Of a stretch of DNA of 9,778 nt, positions 1-6,158 are shown piece after piece. The stretch spans positions 1-9,778 of the forward strand of contig RFRA01000027.1 in NCBI GenBank assembly GCA_009924725.1, written 5' to 3'. Under the pieces are notes generated by a model. That model ran no database searches, had not been told where the DNA came from, and worked only from the letters and a program-made list of their open reading frames with translations. The translations under genes and the position numbers were made by a program. Position 1 is the stretch's first letter. Each line of letters opens with the position of its first letter. The DNA is from Actinomycetota bacterium. Its GTDB lineage: Bacteria > Actinomycetota > Actinomycetes > Nanopelagicales > Nanopelagicaceae.

Positions 1-1244
1 CCAGTTGCAACTGCTAATTCAGCATTAGCGCGTAAGTGGCGCCATTCGCCATGAACTGGCATTACGTACTTTGGCTTAACAATGTTGTAGCAATAAGTAA
101 GTTCGCCGGCTGCAGCGTGGCCAGAAACGTGCACCATTGCATTGGCTTTATGAACTACTTTCGCGCCGAAGCGAGTTAGTTCATTGATGATTCGAAATAC
201 CGAATTCTCATTACCTGGAATAAGTGACGATGCCAGAATGACCGTGTCGCCTTCACCCACTCGAATTTGATGATCGCCATTTGCCATTCTCGAAAGAGCC
301 GCAAGTGGTTCACCTTGGGAACCGGTACAAATCAATACGACGTTATCGTCATAAGCATCGAGATCTTTAGCATCAAAGACGATGCCGTCTGGGACTTTTA
401 GAAAACCCATATCTTGCGCGATCTTCATATTGCGCACCATTGAACGACCGATGAAAGCAACTTTGCGCTTATGCTCGAGCGCAGTATCAATAATCTGTTG
501 TACCCGATGTATGTGTGAAGAAAATGTGGCAGTGATAACTCGACGCCTGGTACTACGAAAAACCCGATCTAGCGCTGGCATAATTTCGCGTTCCGACGGC
601 ATAAAGCCTGGCACATCGGCATTAGTTGAATCCACCAAGAAAATATCTACGCCAGCTTCACCCAATCGAGCAAACGCCGGTAAATCAGTAACGCGCCCAT
701 CGAGTGGTAATTGATCCATTTTGAAATCACCAGTGTGCAGAACTGTGCCAGCTTGGGTGTGAATAGCAACAGCGAGTGCGTCAGGAATCGAGTGATTAAC
801 TGCTACGAATTCAACTGAGAATGGCCCGATATCTTCAATATCGCCCTCTTTAACTTCGCGCGTAAGCGGTGAAATGCGGTGCTCTTTTAATTTTGCCGAG
901 ATCAATGCAATAGTTAAAGCAGACCCGTATATCGCAATATCGCCGCGTTCGCGAAGTAGGTATGGAACCGCGCCAATATGATCTTCGTGGCCATGTGTTA
1001 AAACTATGCCGATTACATCATTTAGGCGTTCGCGAATATAGGAAAAGTCAGGCAAGATTAAATCGATACCTGGTTGATTCTCCTCTGGGAACAGAACACC
1101 ACAGTCAACAATTAGTAACTTACCGTTAGTTTCAAAAACGGTCATGTTGCGACCGATTTCAGCTAAGCCACCAAGGGCAACAATGCGTAGGCCACCAGCA
1201 ACTAACTTGCTGGGCGTTCCTAATTCGGGATGCGGATGATTCAT
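1..1244 (-). CDS. rnj: Ribonuclease J (metallo-beta-lactamase/beta-CASP RNase), 3' end outside window
   Basis: RNase J is a cytoplasmic zinc-dependent endo- and 5'-3' exoribonuclease used in mRNA decay and rRNA maturation. The first 414 codons are present; the family is about 550 residues, so roughly 140 C-terminal residues lie beyond the left edge. Visible signatures are the metallo-beta-lactamase motif HGHEDH at residues 84-89, NHSIPDA around 150-156, HTGD at 170-173, the beta-CASP region with TGSQGEP, and the HVSGHA motif at residues 372-377 followed by a PVHGEWRHL segment typical of RNase J. I translated it by eye without finding a frameshift. The ATG at 1244 lies 3 nt after the dapA stop (TAA-TCT-ATG) with no clear Shine-Dalgarno sequence, so translation is probably coupled to dapA. 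An rnj gene downstream of dapA is the usual actinobacterial arrangement. Identity is very secure. Confidence 0.96.
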   Translation of the reverse strand, partial: MNHPHPELGTPSKLVAGGLRIVALGGLAEIGRNMTVFETNGKLLIVDCGVLFPEENQPGIDLILPDFSYIRERLNDVIGIVLTHGHEDHIGAVPYLLRERGDIAIYGSALTIALISAKLKEHRISPLTREVKEGDIEDIGPFSVEFVAVNHSIPDALAVAIHTQAGTVLHTGDFKMDQLPLDGRVTDLPAFARLGEAGVDIFLVDSTNADVPGFMPSEREIMPALDRVFRSTRRRVITATFSSHIHRVQQIIDTALEHKRKVAFIGRSMVRNMKIAQDMGFLKVPDGIVFDAKDLDAYDDNVVLICTGSQGEPLAALSRMANGDHQIRVGEGDTVILASSLIPGNENSVFRIINELTRFGAKVVHKANAMVHVSGHAAAGELTYCYNIVKPKYVMPVHGEWRHLRANAELAVAT

Positions 1245-1247
1245 AGA

Positions 1248-2135
1248 TTAAACAGCGACGCCACCGGCACGCAGATCTTCACGCAATTGCGTAATCTGAG
1301 CTTCGGTTGCATCTACTAATGGAAGTCGAGTAGTTCCGCCAGGTAGTCCCATCATGTTCAGGGCGGCTTTAGTCAGGATCGCACCTTGAGTGCGGAAAGT
1401 GCCAGTAAATACGGGTAATAACTTCTGATGAATTTCAAGTGCGCGACTGGCATCGCCCGCAAACCACGCATCAAGCATGGCTTTTAAATCTTTTCCAACT
1501 GTATGACCACAGACTGAAACAAATCCAACTGCGCCAACTGACAAGAACGGCAAATTTAGAATGTCATCACCTGAATAAACTGGAATTCCACAACGCTTAA
1601 TCACCCAAGAAGTTGCTGCGACGTTACCTTTAGCATCTTTAAGTGCCACAATATTTCTATGTTCAAATAAGCGCACAATTGTGTCAGATTCAATTTCAAC
1701 GCCGGTGCGACCAGGAATGTCATACATCATTACGGGTAGATCGGTTGCATCAGCAACAGCTTTGAAGTGTGCTTCGATTCCGGCTTGTGGTGGCTTGTTG
1801 TAATAAGGAGCTACCACTAGCAAACCATCAGCGCCAGCTTCGGCAGTGCGCTTTGCTTGATTGATTGAGTATTCAGTCTCATTATCACCGGCGCCAGAGA
1901 TCACTTTTATTTTTGGGCCAACCGTTGACTTAACAACTTTTATGATCTCAATTTTCTCGGATGACTTCGTAGTAGGCGCTTCGCCAGTTGTGCCATTTAC
2001 CGCAATTGCATCGTGGCCGTTATCAACTAAATGTTGTGCCAACTTGGCAACGCCATCCCAATCAACTGAACCATCTTTATTAAATGGGGTCACCATTGCC
2101 GTGATCATGCGGCCAAATGGAGCGTCAATTGCCAT
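1248..2135 (-). CDS. dapA: 4-hydroxy-tetrahydrodipicolinate synthase
   Basis: DapA condenses pyruvate with L-aspartate-4-semialdehyde, the first committed step of the diaminopimelate/lysine pathway, in the cytoplasm. The 295-residue product has the family's normal length and TIM-barrel pattern. The pyruvate-binding GTTGE motif is at residues 48-52 (Thr49 and Thr50 match E. coli Thr44/Thr45). Tyr138 and Arg143 (in PGRTG) match E. coli Tyr133 and Arg138, and the Schiff-base lysine is Lys166 in VALKDAKG (E. coli Lys161), so all key catalytic residues are present. The ATG at 2135 follows the thyX stop by 20 nt; an AAGG stretch there is the only candidate ribosome site and is weak. It is transcribed with thyX upstream and rnj downstream. 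Nothing looks damaged. Confidence 0.97.
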   Translation of the reverse strand: MAIDAPFGRMITAMVTPFNKDGSVDWDGVAKLAQHLVDNGHDAIAVNGTTGEAPTTKSSEKIEIIKVVKSTVGPKIKVISGAGDNETEYSINQAKRTAEAGADGLLVVAPYYNKPPQAGIEAHFKAVADATDLPVMMYDIPGRTGVEIESDTIVRLFEHRNIVALKDAKGNVAATSWVIKRCGIPVYSGDDILNLPFLSVGAVGFVSVCGHTVGKDLKAMLDAWFAGDASRALEIHQKLLPVFTGTFRTQGAILTKAALNMMGLPGGTTRLPLVDATEAQITQLREDLRAGGVAV

Positions 2136-2155
2136 ACGCGTAACCTTACCCGTTT

Positions 2156-2893
2156 TTAAGGAGTAACTCGCCCTGATTTTTCAAAAGCAGCGTGGGTTAA
2201 TGGCATTAATCGGGCAAATTCGACTTCCATTTTCTCGGCCACCATCTCAATTTCGCGTTGTGGGTAGCTTGGAAAATGGGATCCCTCACGGGCCGTGCGC
2301 AGTGAAAGGAAATTCATTAAAGCGCGGGCATTCATCGTTACATACATTGATGAATAAAGTCCGACCGGCAAAACTGCGCGGGCAACTTCGCGAGCAATGC
2401 CAGCATCGAGCATCACTTGGTATTGCTGGTAGGCCAAGATGTAAGACTCTTTCATGGCGGTCTGGGTAATGTCGAGTTGCTCTTTAGTTCCATCAACAAA
2501 TGTGTATGCACCAGCTTTGCCGATCTGAATTAATTTACGATCTGCATCTGGAATATAAAAAACCGGAGACAATTCGCGATAGCGACCACTCTCTTCGTTA
2601 TACGAAGCAATGCGGTGGCGCATAAATTCACGGAATACAAAAATGGGTGCCGAGACAAAGAAAGTCATTGAGGTATGTTCAAATGGTGAACCATGACGTT
2701 CGCGAGCCAAGTAATTAATTAGCCCAGCCGAACGGGCTGGGTCTTCGCCGATCTCATCGAGAGATTGCTCGCCCGCAGTTGATACCCGCGCAGCCCAAAT
2801 AACATCGGCATCACTGGCGCTGGCTTTAACCAGCTCGACAGTCATGTCGCTTCGGAAGATGATTTCGCTATTACGCGGAGATTCGTTGCTCAT
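2156..2893 (-). CDS. thyX: Flavin-dependent thymidylate synthase
   Basis: ThyX methylates dUMP to dTMP using methylene-tetrahydrofolate and NADPH, with bound FAD as hydride carrier, replacing ThyA in many Actinobacteria. The 245-residue protein carries the diagnostic RHRxxSxNExSxR signature at residues 92-104 (RHRIASYNEESGR), and the LSLRTAREGSHFPSYPQREI segment near residues 195-214 fits the family's C-terminal part. No thyA is visible in this window. The ATG at 2893 has no Shine-Dalgarno sequence; instead TAGGGT (a TANNNT -10 type) ends 7 nt before the start, so the mRNA may be leaderless. It probably heads a thyX-dapA-rnj transcription unit divergent from azlC. The adjacency to dapA matches the Corynebacterium dapB-thyX-dapA-rnj cluster. 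The FAD it needs is made by RibF, encoded at the other end of the window. Confidence 0.97.
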   Translation of the reverse strand: MSNESPRNSEIIFRSDMTVELVKASASDADVIWAARVSTAGEQSLDEIGEDPARSAGLINYLARERHGSPFEHTSMTFFVSAPIFVFREFMRHRIASYNEESGRYRELSPVFYIPDADRKLIQIGKAGAYTFVDGTKEQLDITQTAMKESYILAYQQYQVMLDAGIAREVARAVLPVGLYSSMYVTMNARALMNFLSLRTAREGSHFPSYPQREIEMVAEKMEVEFARLMPLTHAAFEKSGRVTP

Positions 2894-2899
2894 TAGGCG

Positions 2900-2905
2900 A
2901 CCCTA
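2900..2905 (-). promoter_or_regulatory. Candidate -10 box of thyX (leaderless start)
   Basis: On the minus strand TAGGGT fits the actinobacterial TANNNT -10 pattern. It ends 6 bases before the A of the thyX ATG, which would place transcription initiation at or next to the start codon. No convincing -35 box lies 16-18 bp upstream, which is common in actinobacterial promoters. The absence of a Shine-Dalgarno sequence supports a leaderless mRNA, but the motif is short and could be chance. Confidence 0.4.
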
Positions 2906-2940
2906 TCTAGCCATCTGCGCGCGGTTGTGGATTTCTAAGG

Positions 2941-2946
2941 CAGAAT
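2941..2946 (+). promoter_or_regulatory. Candidate -10 box of azlC
   Basis: CAGAAT shares 4 of 6 bases with TATAAT and ends 6 bases before the azlC GTG. With no ribosome-binding site visible, a leaderless start is possible here too. The 59-bp gap between azlC and thyX must hold both divergent promoters. There is no recognisable -35 box at normal spacing, and this is a weak match. Confidence 0.25.
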
Positions 2947-2952
2947 AGCCGC

Positions 2953-3615
2953 GTGTCCAAAGTTAACAGCGCCACCCTTCGCGATTCGCTCAGCGTTTCG
3001 CTGACCGTGGGTGCATATGGCGTCGCTTTTGGCGCTGCCGCCGTAGCAAATGGATTTACGGTTCTGCAGAGTTGTTTACTATCGCTACTGACTTTTTCTG
3101 GTGCATCACAATTCGCAGTAGTTGGTGTCTTAGGTGCTGGCGGTACTGCCTTAAGTGGAATTGCGACCGCTTCCCTACTTGGTATTCGCAACGGTTTATA
3201 TGGCGTGATCATGGCACCGCGCTTAAAAGTTAAAGGCTTTAAACGAATTGTTGCTGCTCAAATAACTATCGATGAATCAACTGGCGTGGCTCTCGGCCAA
3301 GAAGTTCGCAGTTCTGAGGCTATGCGCCAAGGCTTCTGGCTCACTGGCTTTGGTGTCTTTATCTTTTGGAATCTTTTTACCCTAGCTGGCGCACTTGGTG
3401 CGCAAGCAATGGGCGATATTCGCGCATGGGGTTTAGATTCAGCGGTGCCGGCAGCATTCCTTGGTTTAGTTTGGCCGCGACTTAAAACAAATAGTGATCG
3501 CGCGCTAGCCATTGGTTGCGCAGTATTTGCAGTCGCAATGACTCCGATTTTGCCAGCTGGCCTGCCAATTATCGCAACTGCATTTATTGCAATTGCGGTT
3601 GGGGTGCGCAGATGA
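2953..3615 (+). CDS. azlC: AzlC-family branched-chain amino-acid export permease, large subunit
   Basis: AzlC proteins pair with a small AzlD partner to form an inner-membrane exporter; characterised relatives export branched-chain amino acids or analogues such as azaleucine (BrnFE in Corynebacterium). The 220-residue product is mostly hydrophobic, with several predicted membrane segments. It shows the family hallmarks LLTFSGASQFAVVG near residues 45-58 and the glycine/asparagine turn LLGIRNGLYG near 75-84, followed by TIDESTGVAL. The start is a GTG; a 59-bp gap separates it from divergent thyX. Its TGA overlaps the ATG of azlD (ATGA), so the two are translationally coupled. The true substrate cannot be read from sequence. 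Its location between lysine-pathway genes makes amino-acid export plausible, but that is inference. Confidence 0.88.
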   Translation: MSKVNSATLRDSLSVSLTVGAYGVAFGAAAVANGFTVLQSCLLSLLTFSGASQFAVVGVLGAGGTALSGIATASLLGIRNGLYGVIMAPRLKVKGFKRIVAAQITIDESTGVALGQEVRSSEAMRQGFWLTGFGVFIFWNLFTLAGALGAQAMGDIRAWGLDSAVPAAFLGLVWPRLKTNSDRALAIGCAVFAVAMTPILPAGLPIIATAFIAIAVGVRR

Positions 3616-3923
3616 ACCAATATTGGGTTGCGGTAATCGGCACTAGCGCCATTGCCTTTATCTTGAAATACAGTGGGCACTCGGTTCCAGAAAAATGGTT
3701 ATCTCACCCCAGAATTCAGAAAGTAAATGCGCTTATTCCAATTGCGCTTTTAAGCGCACTAGTTGCAGTGCAATCATTTACCGAAAAAAGTAAATTAATG
3801 GTTGATCACCGATTACTTGGTTTATCTGTCGCCATCATCGCGCTGCTATTAAAAGCGCCATTTCCGATAGTCGTTATTTCAGCTGCTGCTAGCTCGGCTC
3901 TGCTTTACAATTTAAATAATTGA
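3612..3923 (+). CDS. azlD: AzlD-family small subunit of the amino-acid exporter
   Basis: This is the small membrane partner of AzlC. It has 103 residues, the usual size for AzlD, with about four hydrophobic helices at roughly residues 4-19, 40-56, 67-81 and 84-99. The start is the ATG at 3612 that overlaps the azlC stop. An in-frame ATG exists further upstream at 3516, but it lies deep inside azlC in another frame and would add a non-membrane N-terminus atypical of the family. The 3' end overlaps the end of the convergent glutaredoxin-like gene by 12 nt. Identification rests on size, topology and the coupling to azlC more than on a sharp motif. Confidence 0.85.
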   Translation: MNQYWVAVIGTSAIAFILKYSGHSVPEKWLSHPRIQKVNALIPIALLSALVAVQSFTEKSKLMVDHRLLGLSVAIIALLLKAPFPIVVISAAASSALLYNLNN

Positions 3924-4169
3924 AAGGGACTTCAGCTTTTCAGTAAGTGCGATATCTGACGGCTCAGTTAAATGTGTGCCATCTTGGAAAACAATTACTG
4001 GAATGGACTTAGCGCCACCATTGATTTCAATTACTTTATCGGCAGCTGTTAAATCAGCTTCCACATCAATCTTGGTCCATTCGACACCTAGTTCATTTAG
4101 TAAGCGTTCAGAGCGACGGCAATCGCCGCACCAGTCAGCGCCATACATAACAATCTGATCTTTAGACAT
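3912..4169 (-). CDS. Glutaredoxin/mycoredoxin-like small thiol oxidoreductase
   Basis: An 85-residue thioredoxin-fold protein. The N-terminal strand runs into the active-site motif WCGDC, with Cys14 and Cys17 forming a CxxC pair. The cis-proline loop SIPVIVF is near residues 55-61, followed by the helix-capping SD segment typical of glutaredoxins. Actinobacterial members (mycoredoxin, NrdH and related short glutaredoxins) reduce mixed disulfides or ribonucleotide reductase. The central CGDC differs from the CPYC and CGYC of the best-studied glutaredoxins and mycoredoxins, so the exact partner is unclear. It starts 12 nt after the dapB stop with a GGGGA purine stretch as ribosome site, so it is probably the last gene of the pnp-M16-dapB transcript. 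It ends tail-to-tail over azlD. Confidence 0.85.
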   Translation of the reverse strand: MSKDQIVMYGADWCGDCRRSERLLNELGVEWTKIDVEADLTAADKVIEINGGAKSIPVIVFQDGTHLTEPSDIALTEKLKSLSII

Positions 4170-4181
4170 TTGCTTATCCCC

Positions 4182-4919
4182 TTACATGAACTTATCTAGG
4201 CCATGTGTTAGGCCTGGAACTTTTACAACGCTACGAACACCCAATAAAACACCTGGCATAAAGCCGGCGCGATCAATTGAATCGTGACGAATGGTTAGGG
4301 TTTCACCAAGCCCGCCCAAAATAACTTCTTGATGTGCAACTAAGCCACGAACGCGAACTGAATGAACCGGAACATCGCCCACCATTGCACCACGCGCACC
4401 GTCGAGTGCGGTGTGAGTTGCATCGGGCATGGCAGCTAAACCAGCTTCTTTGCGCGCCTCGCTCATTAACTGTGCAGTGCGAGCAGCAGTGCCACTTGGG
4501 GCATCAACTTTTGCCGGGTGGTGTAGCTCAACAATTTCAGCAGATTCAAAGTAACGGGCAGCTTTTGCAGCAAATTCCATCATCAATACTGCGCCAATTG
4601 CAAAGTTAGGCGCAATCAAAACGCCAACTTTTGGATGTGCCTTTAGGTCTGAGATTAGCTTTGCGATCTTGGCATCATCAAAACCTGTGGTACCAACAAC
4701 CGCATTAATATTATTTGCAATTAAGAAATCTAAATTTGCCATCACTGAATCAGGCGTAGTGAAATCAACTACAACTTCGGCGCCATGCTTAATGAGTTCA
4801 GCAAGAGAATCACCAAGATCAAGGGCGGCAACTAATTCAAGGCCATCAGCATCACGCACAGCGCGCACAACTTCAGCACCCATGCGACCTTTAGCGCCTA
4901 GAACACCAACTTTGATCAT
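4182..4919 (-). CDS. dapB: 4-hydroxy-tetrahydrodipicolinate reductase
   Basis: DapB reduces the DapA product to tetrahydrodipicolinate with NAD(P)H, the second step of the diaminopimelate/lysine branch. The 245-residue product has the nucleotide-binding loop GAKGRMG at residues 8-14, VGTTGF at 75-80, PNF at 104-106, and the substrate/catalytic segment ELHHPAKVDAPSGTA at 131-145, containing the expected catalytic His133 and Lys137. Length and ends are normal for Actinobacteria. The ATG at 4919 overlaps the TGA of the upstream M16 peptidase gene (ATGA), with a GGGGGA ribosome site 5 nt upstream, so the two are coupled. dapA, its pathway partner, is about 2 kb away beyond the azlCD insertion. 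Confidence 0.97.
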   Translation of the reverse strand: MIKVGVLGAKGRMGAEVVRAVRDADGLELVAALDLGDSLAELIKHGAEVVVDFTTPDSVMANLDFLIANNINAVVGTTGFDDAKIAKLISDLKAHPKVGVLIAPNFAIGAVLMMEFAAKAARYFESAEIVELHHPAKVDAPSGTAARTAQLMSEARKEAGLAAMPDATHTALDGARGAMVGDVPVHSVRVRGLVAHQEVILGGLGETLTIRHDSIDRAGFMPGVLLGVRSVVKVPGLTHGLDKFM

Positions 4920-6158
4920 TTCGATCCCCCGTTGCGAAGTACTTTTTCAAATTTACGTAAATCCTTATGTGGACCCACTACGGCAAGCGTAGGCGATTTG
5001 ATCAAGAACTCGCTGGCAACAGCCCGTACTTCCTCTGGGGTTACGCGGGCAATTGATTTCAAAATCTCGTCAAAGCTCATAATTTCGCCATAAACGATCT
5101 CGCTCTTGCCGATTCGACTCATGCGCGAGCCAGTATCTTCTTGGCTCAAGACCAGCGACCCGCGTACTGCGCCTTTCGCGCGATCGATCTCTTCTTGGGT
5201 CAGGCCATTAGTAACTACTTCAGCTAGAACTTCTTGAATGATTTCAATAACTTCAACTGACTTGGCCGGGTTGCAACCGGCATAGAAACCAAGGACACCA
5301 GTGCCGGCGAATTGTTGAGCATAGGCGTAAACCGAATAAGCCAGCCCGCGCTTCTCGCGAATCTCTTGGAACAATCGAGATGACATTCCGCCACCTAAAG
5401 CAGATGCCATAACGCCCATTGCGAAACGACGTTCATCGCTACGCGCAACGCCTTCGAGACCATAGAACATATGGGATTGCTCAGTCTTGCGATAAATACT
5501 GCCGACTGCTTGCTGATTGCGTGGTTTAACTAAAGTGTTTTCGCGCAGTACAGGCGCGGCATGGTTATCTAAGTAGCCATCTCGAGAAAGTGCTTTTTCA
5601 ATCGCCGCAACTACCTTTTTATGCTTAATGTTTCCAGCAACAGCTACAACTAGATTTTCGGGTAAATACTTTTTCTTGTAATAATTAAAAACCGTATTAC
5701 GGCTCATGCCTTTTATTGATTCAACTGTTCCCAGAATTGGTCGACCTACTGGAATATCGCCGTAATAAGTATCGCTAAACAAATCATGAACGAGGTCGCT
5801 CGGATCATCATCGCGCATTGCAATTTCTTCGAGTACTACCTTGCGCTCTGCATCAACATCGGCAGCCGTTACAAGGGAAGAAGTGATTAAGTCAGCCAAT
5901 ACTTCAATGGCCATCGGTAGATCGTTATCAATTACCCGCGCATAGAAACAGGTGTATTCCTTGCTAGTAAAGGCATTCATTTCGCCACCTACGGCTTCAA
6001 TGGAAGAAGAAATCTCCATCGCTGTACGCGTTGAGGTGCCTTTAAAAAGTAAATGCTCTAGAAAGTGAGAAGCCCCAGCAGTTGCTGGGGTTTCGTCAAG
6101 ATACTTCTTCTGTAACGATACGCAGACCGCTAGGTAGAACGCTTCTACGTACTGACAT
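4916..6158 (-). CDS. M16 zinc peptidase (PepR/MlpA-like), reading frame broken near the N-terminus
   Basis: M16 (pitrilysin/insulinase) peptidases are zinc proteases with two homologous halves. The inverted zinc motif HFLEH is at 6067-6053, the downstream glutamate-rich VVLEEIAMRDDDP segment at about 5839-5801, and the C-terminal GGGMSSRLFQEIREKRGLAYSV block around 5392-5330, all in one frame ending at 4916. Upstream of HFLEH this frame has no ATG, GTG or TTG back to the pnp stop at 6158-6160; its first ATG, at 6019, lies after the zinc ligands and would give an inactive 367-residue product. The genuine family N-terminus (MSVRRSVLPSGLRIVTEE) starts at ATG 6158 in another frame, overlaps the pnp stop as TAATG, and hits TGA at 6098-6096. 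Compared with remembered B. subtilis and mycobacterial relatives, about 16 residues (the strand before GSRxETP) are missing at the junction. It could be a pseudogene, a sequence error, or a frameshifted gene. Family assignment is firm; whether it is functional is open. Confidence 0.8.
6073..6090 (-). other. GC-rich stem-loop just downstream of the M16 frame break
   Basis: On the minus strand CCCCAGC and GCTGGGG form a perfect 7-bp stem around a 4-nt AACT loop; the repeat is perfect over 8 bp if the loop is counted as 2 nt. It lies within coding sequence, starting 5 nt after the TGA that closes the N-terminal M16 fragment. There is no following T-tract in the minus direction, so it is not a standard terminator. 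It may simply reflect the coding sequence for TPATAG, or matter for the frame break. Confidence 0.6.
6096..6158 (-). pseudogene. Out-of-frame N-terminal fragment of the M16 peptidase gene
   Basis: A 20-codon ORF starts with the ATG that overlaps the pnp TAA stop. Its peptide contains RRSVLPSGLRIVTEE, the standard opening of bacterial M16 peptidases of the PepR/MlpA group (compare VLPGGLRVVTE), followed by VS and a TGA stop. The continuation DETPATAGASHFLEH lies one base away (+1). This fixes the original gene start at 6158 and shows that the break lies at about 6096-6104. No strong Shine-Dalgarno sequence precedes it, so translation is expected to be coupled to the end of pnp. Confidence 0.8.

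Noticed and set aside
382..714. Plus-strand 110-codon ORF inside rnj
   Set aside because: It lies antisense to a well-conserved RNase J coding region and its translation shows no family features; it is a shadow frame.
3516..3611. Upstream start for azlD giving a 135-residue protein
   Set aside because: The extension lies wholly within azlC in another frame; the ATG at 3612 overlapping the azlC stop gives the normal AzlD length and coupling.
2907..3680. Minus-strand ORFs antisense to azlC
   Set aside because: Proline/alanine-rich translations without recognisable domains, opposite a good membrane-protein frame.
3745..3760. GCGC-TTTTAA-GCGC inverted repeat in azlD
   Set aside because: A 4-bp arm repeat inside coding sequence encoding an ordinary membrane segment; expected by chance.
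3908..3922. AT-rich inverted repeat CAATT/AATTG between azlD and the glutaredoxin-like gene as a bidirectional terminator
   Set aside because: A 5-bp AT stem without a GC core or clear T-tract is too weak to call.
4916..6019. ATG at 6019 as the true start of the M16 peptidase
   Set aside because: It lies downstream of the HFLEH zinc ligands, and the family N-terminus is visible at 6158; starting here would give a protein without its active site.
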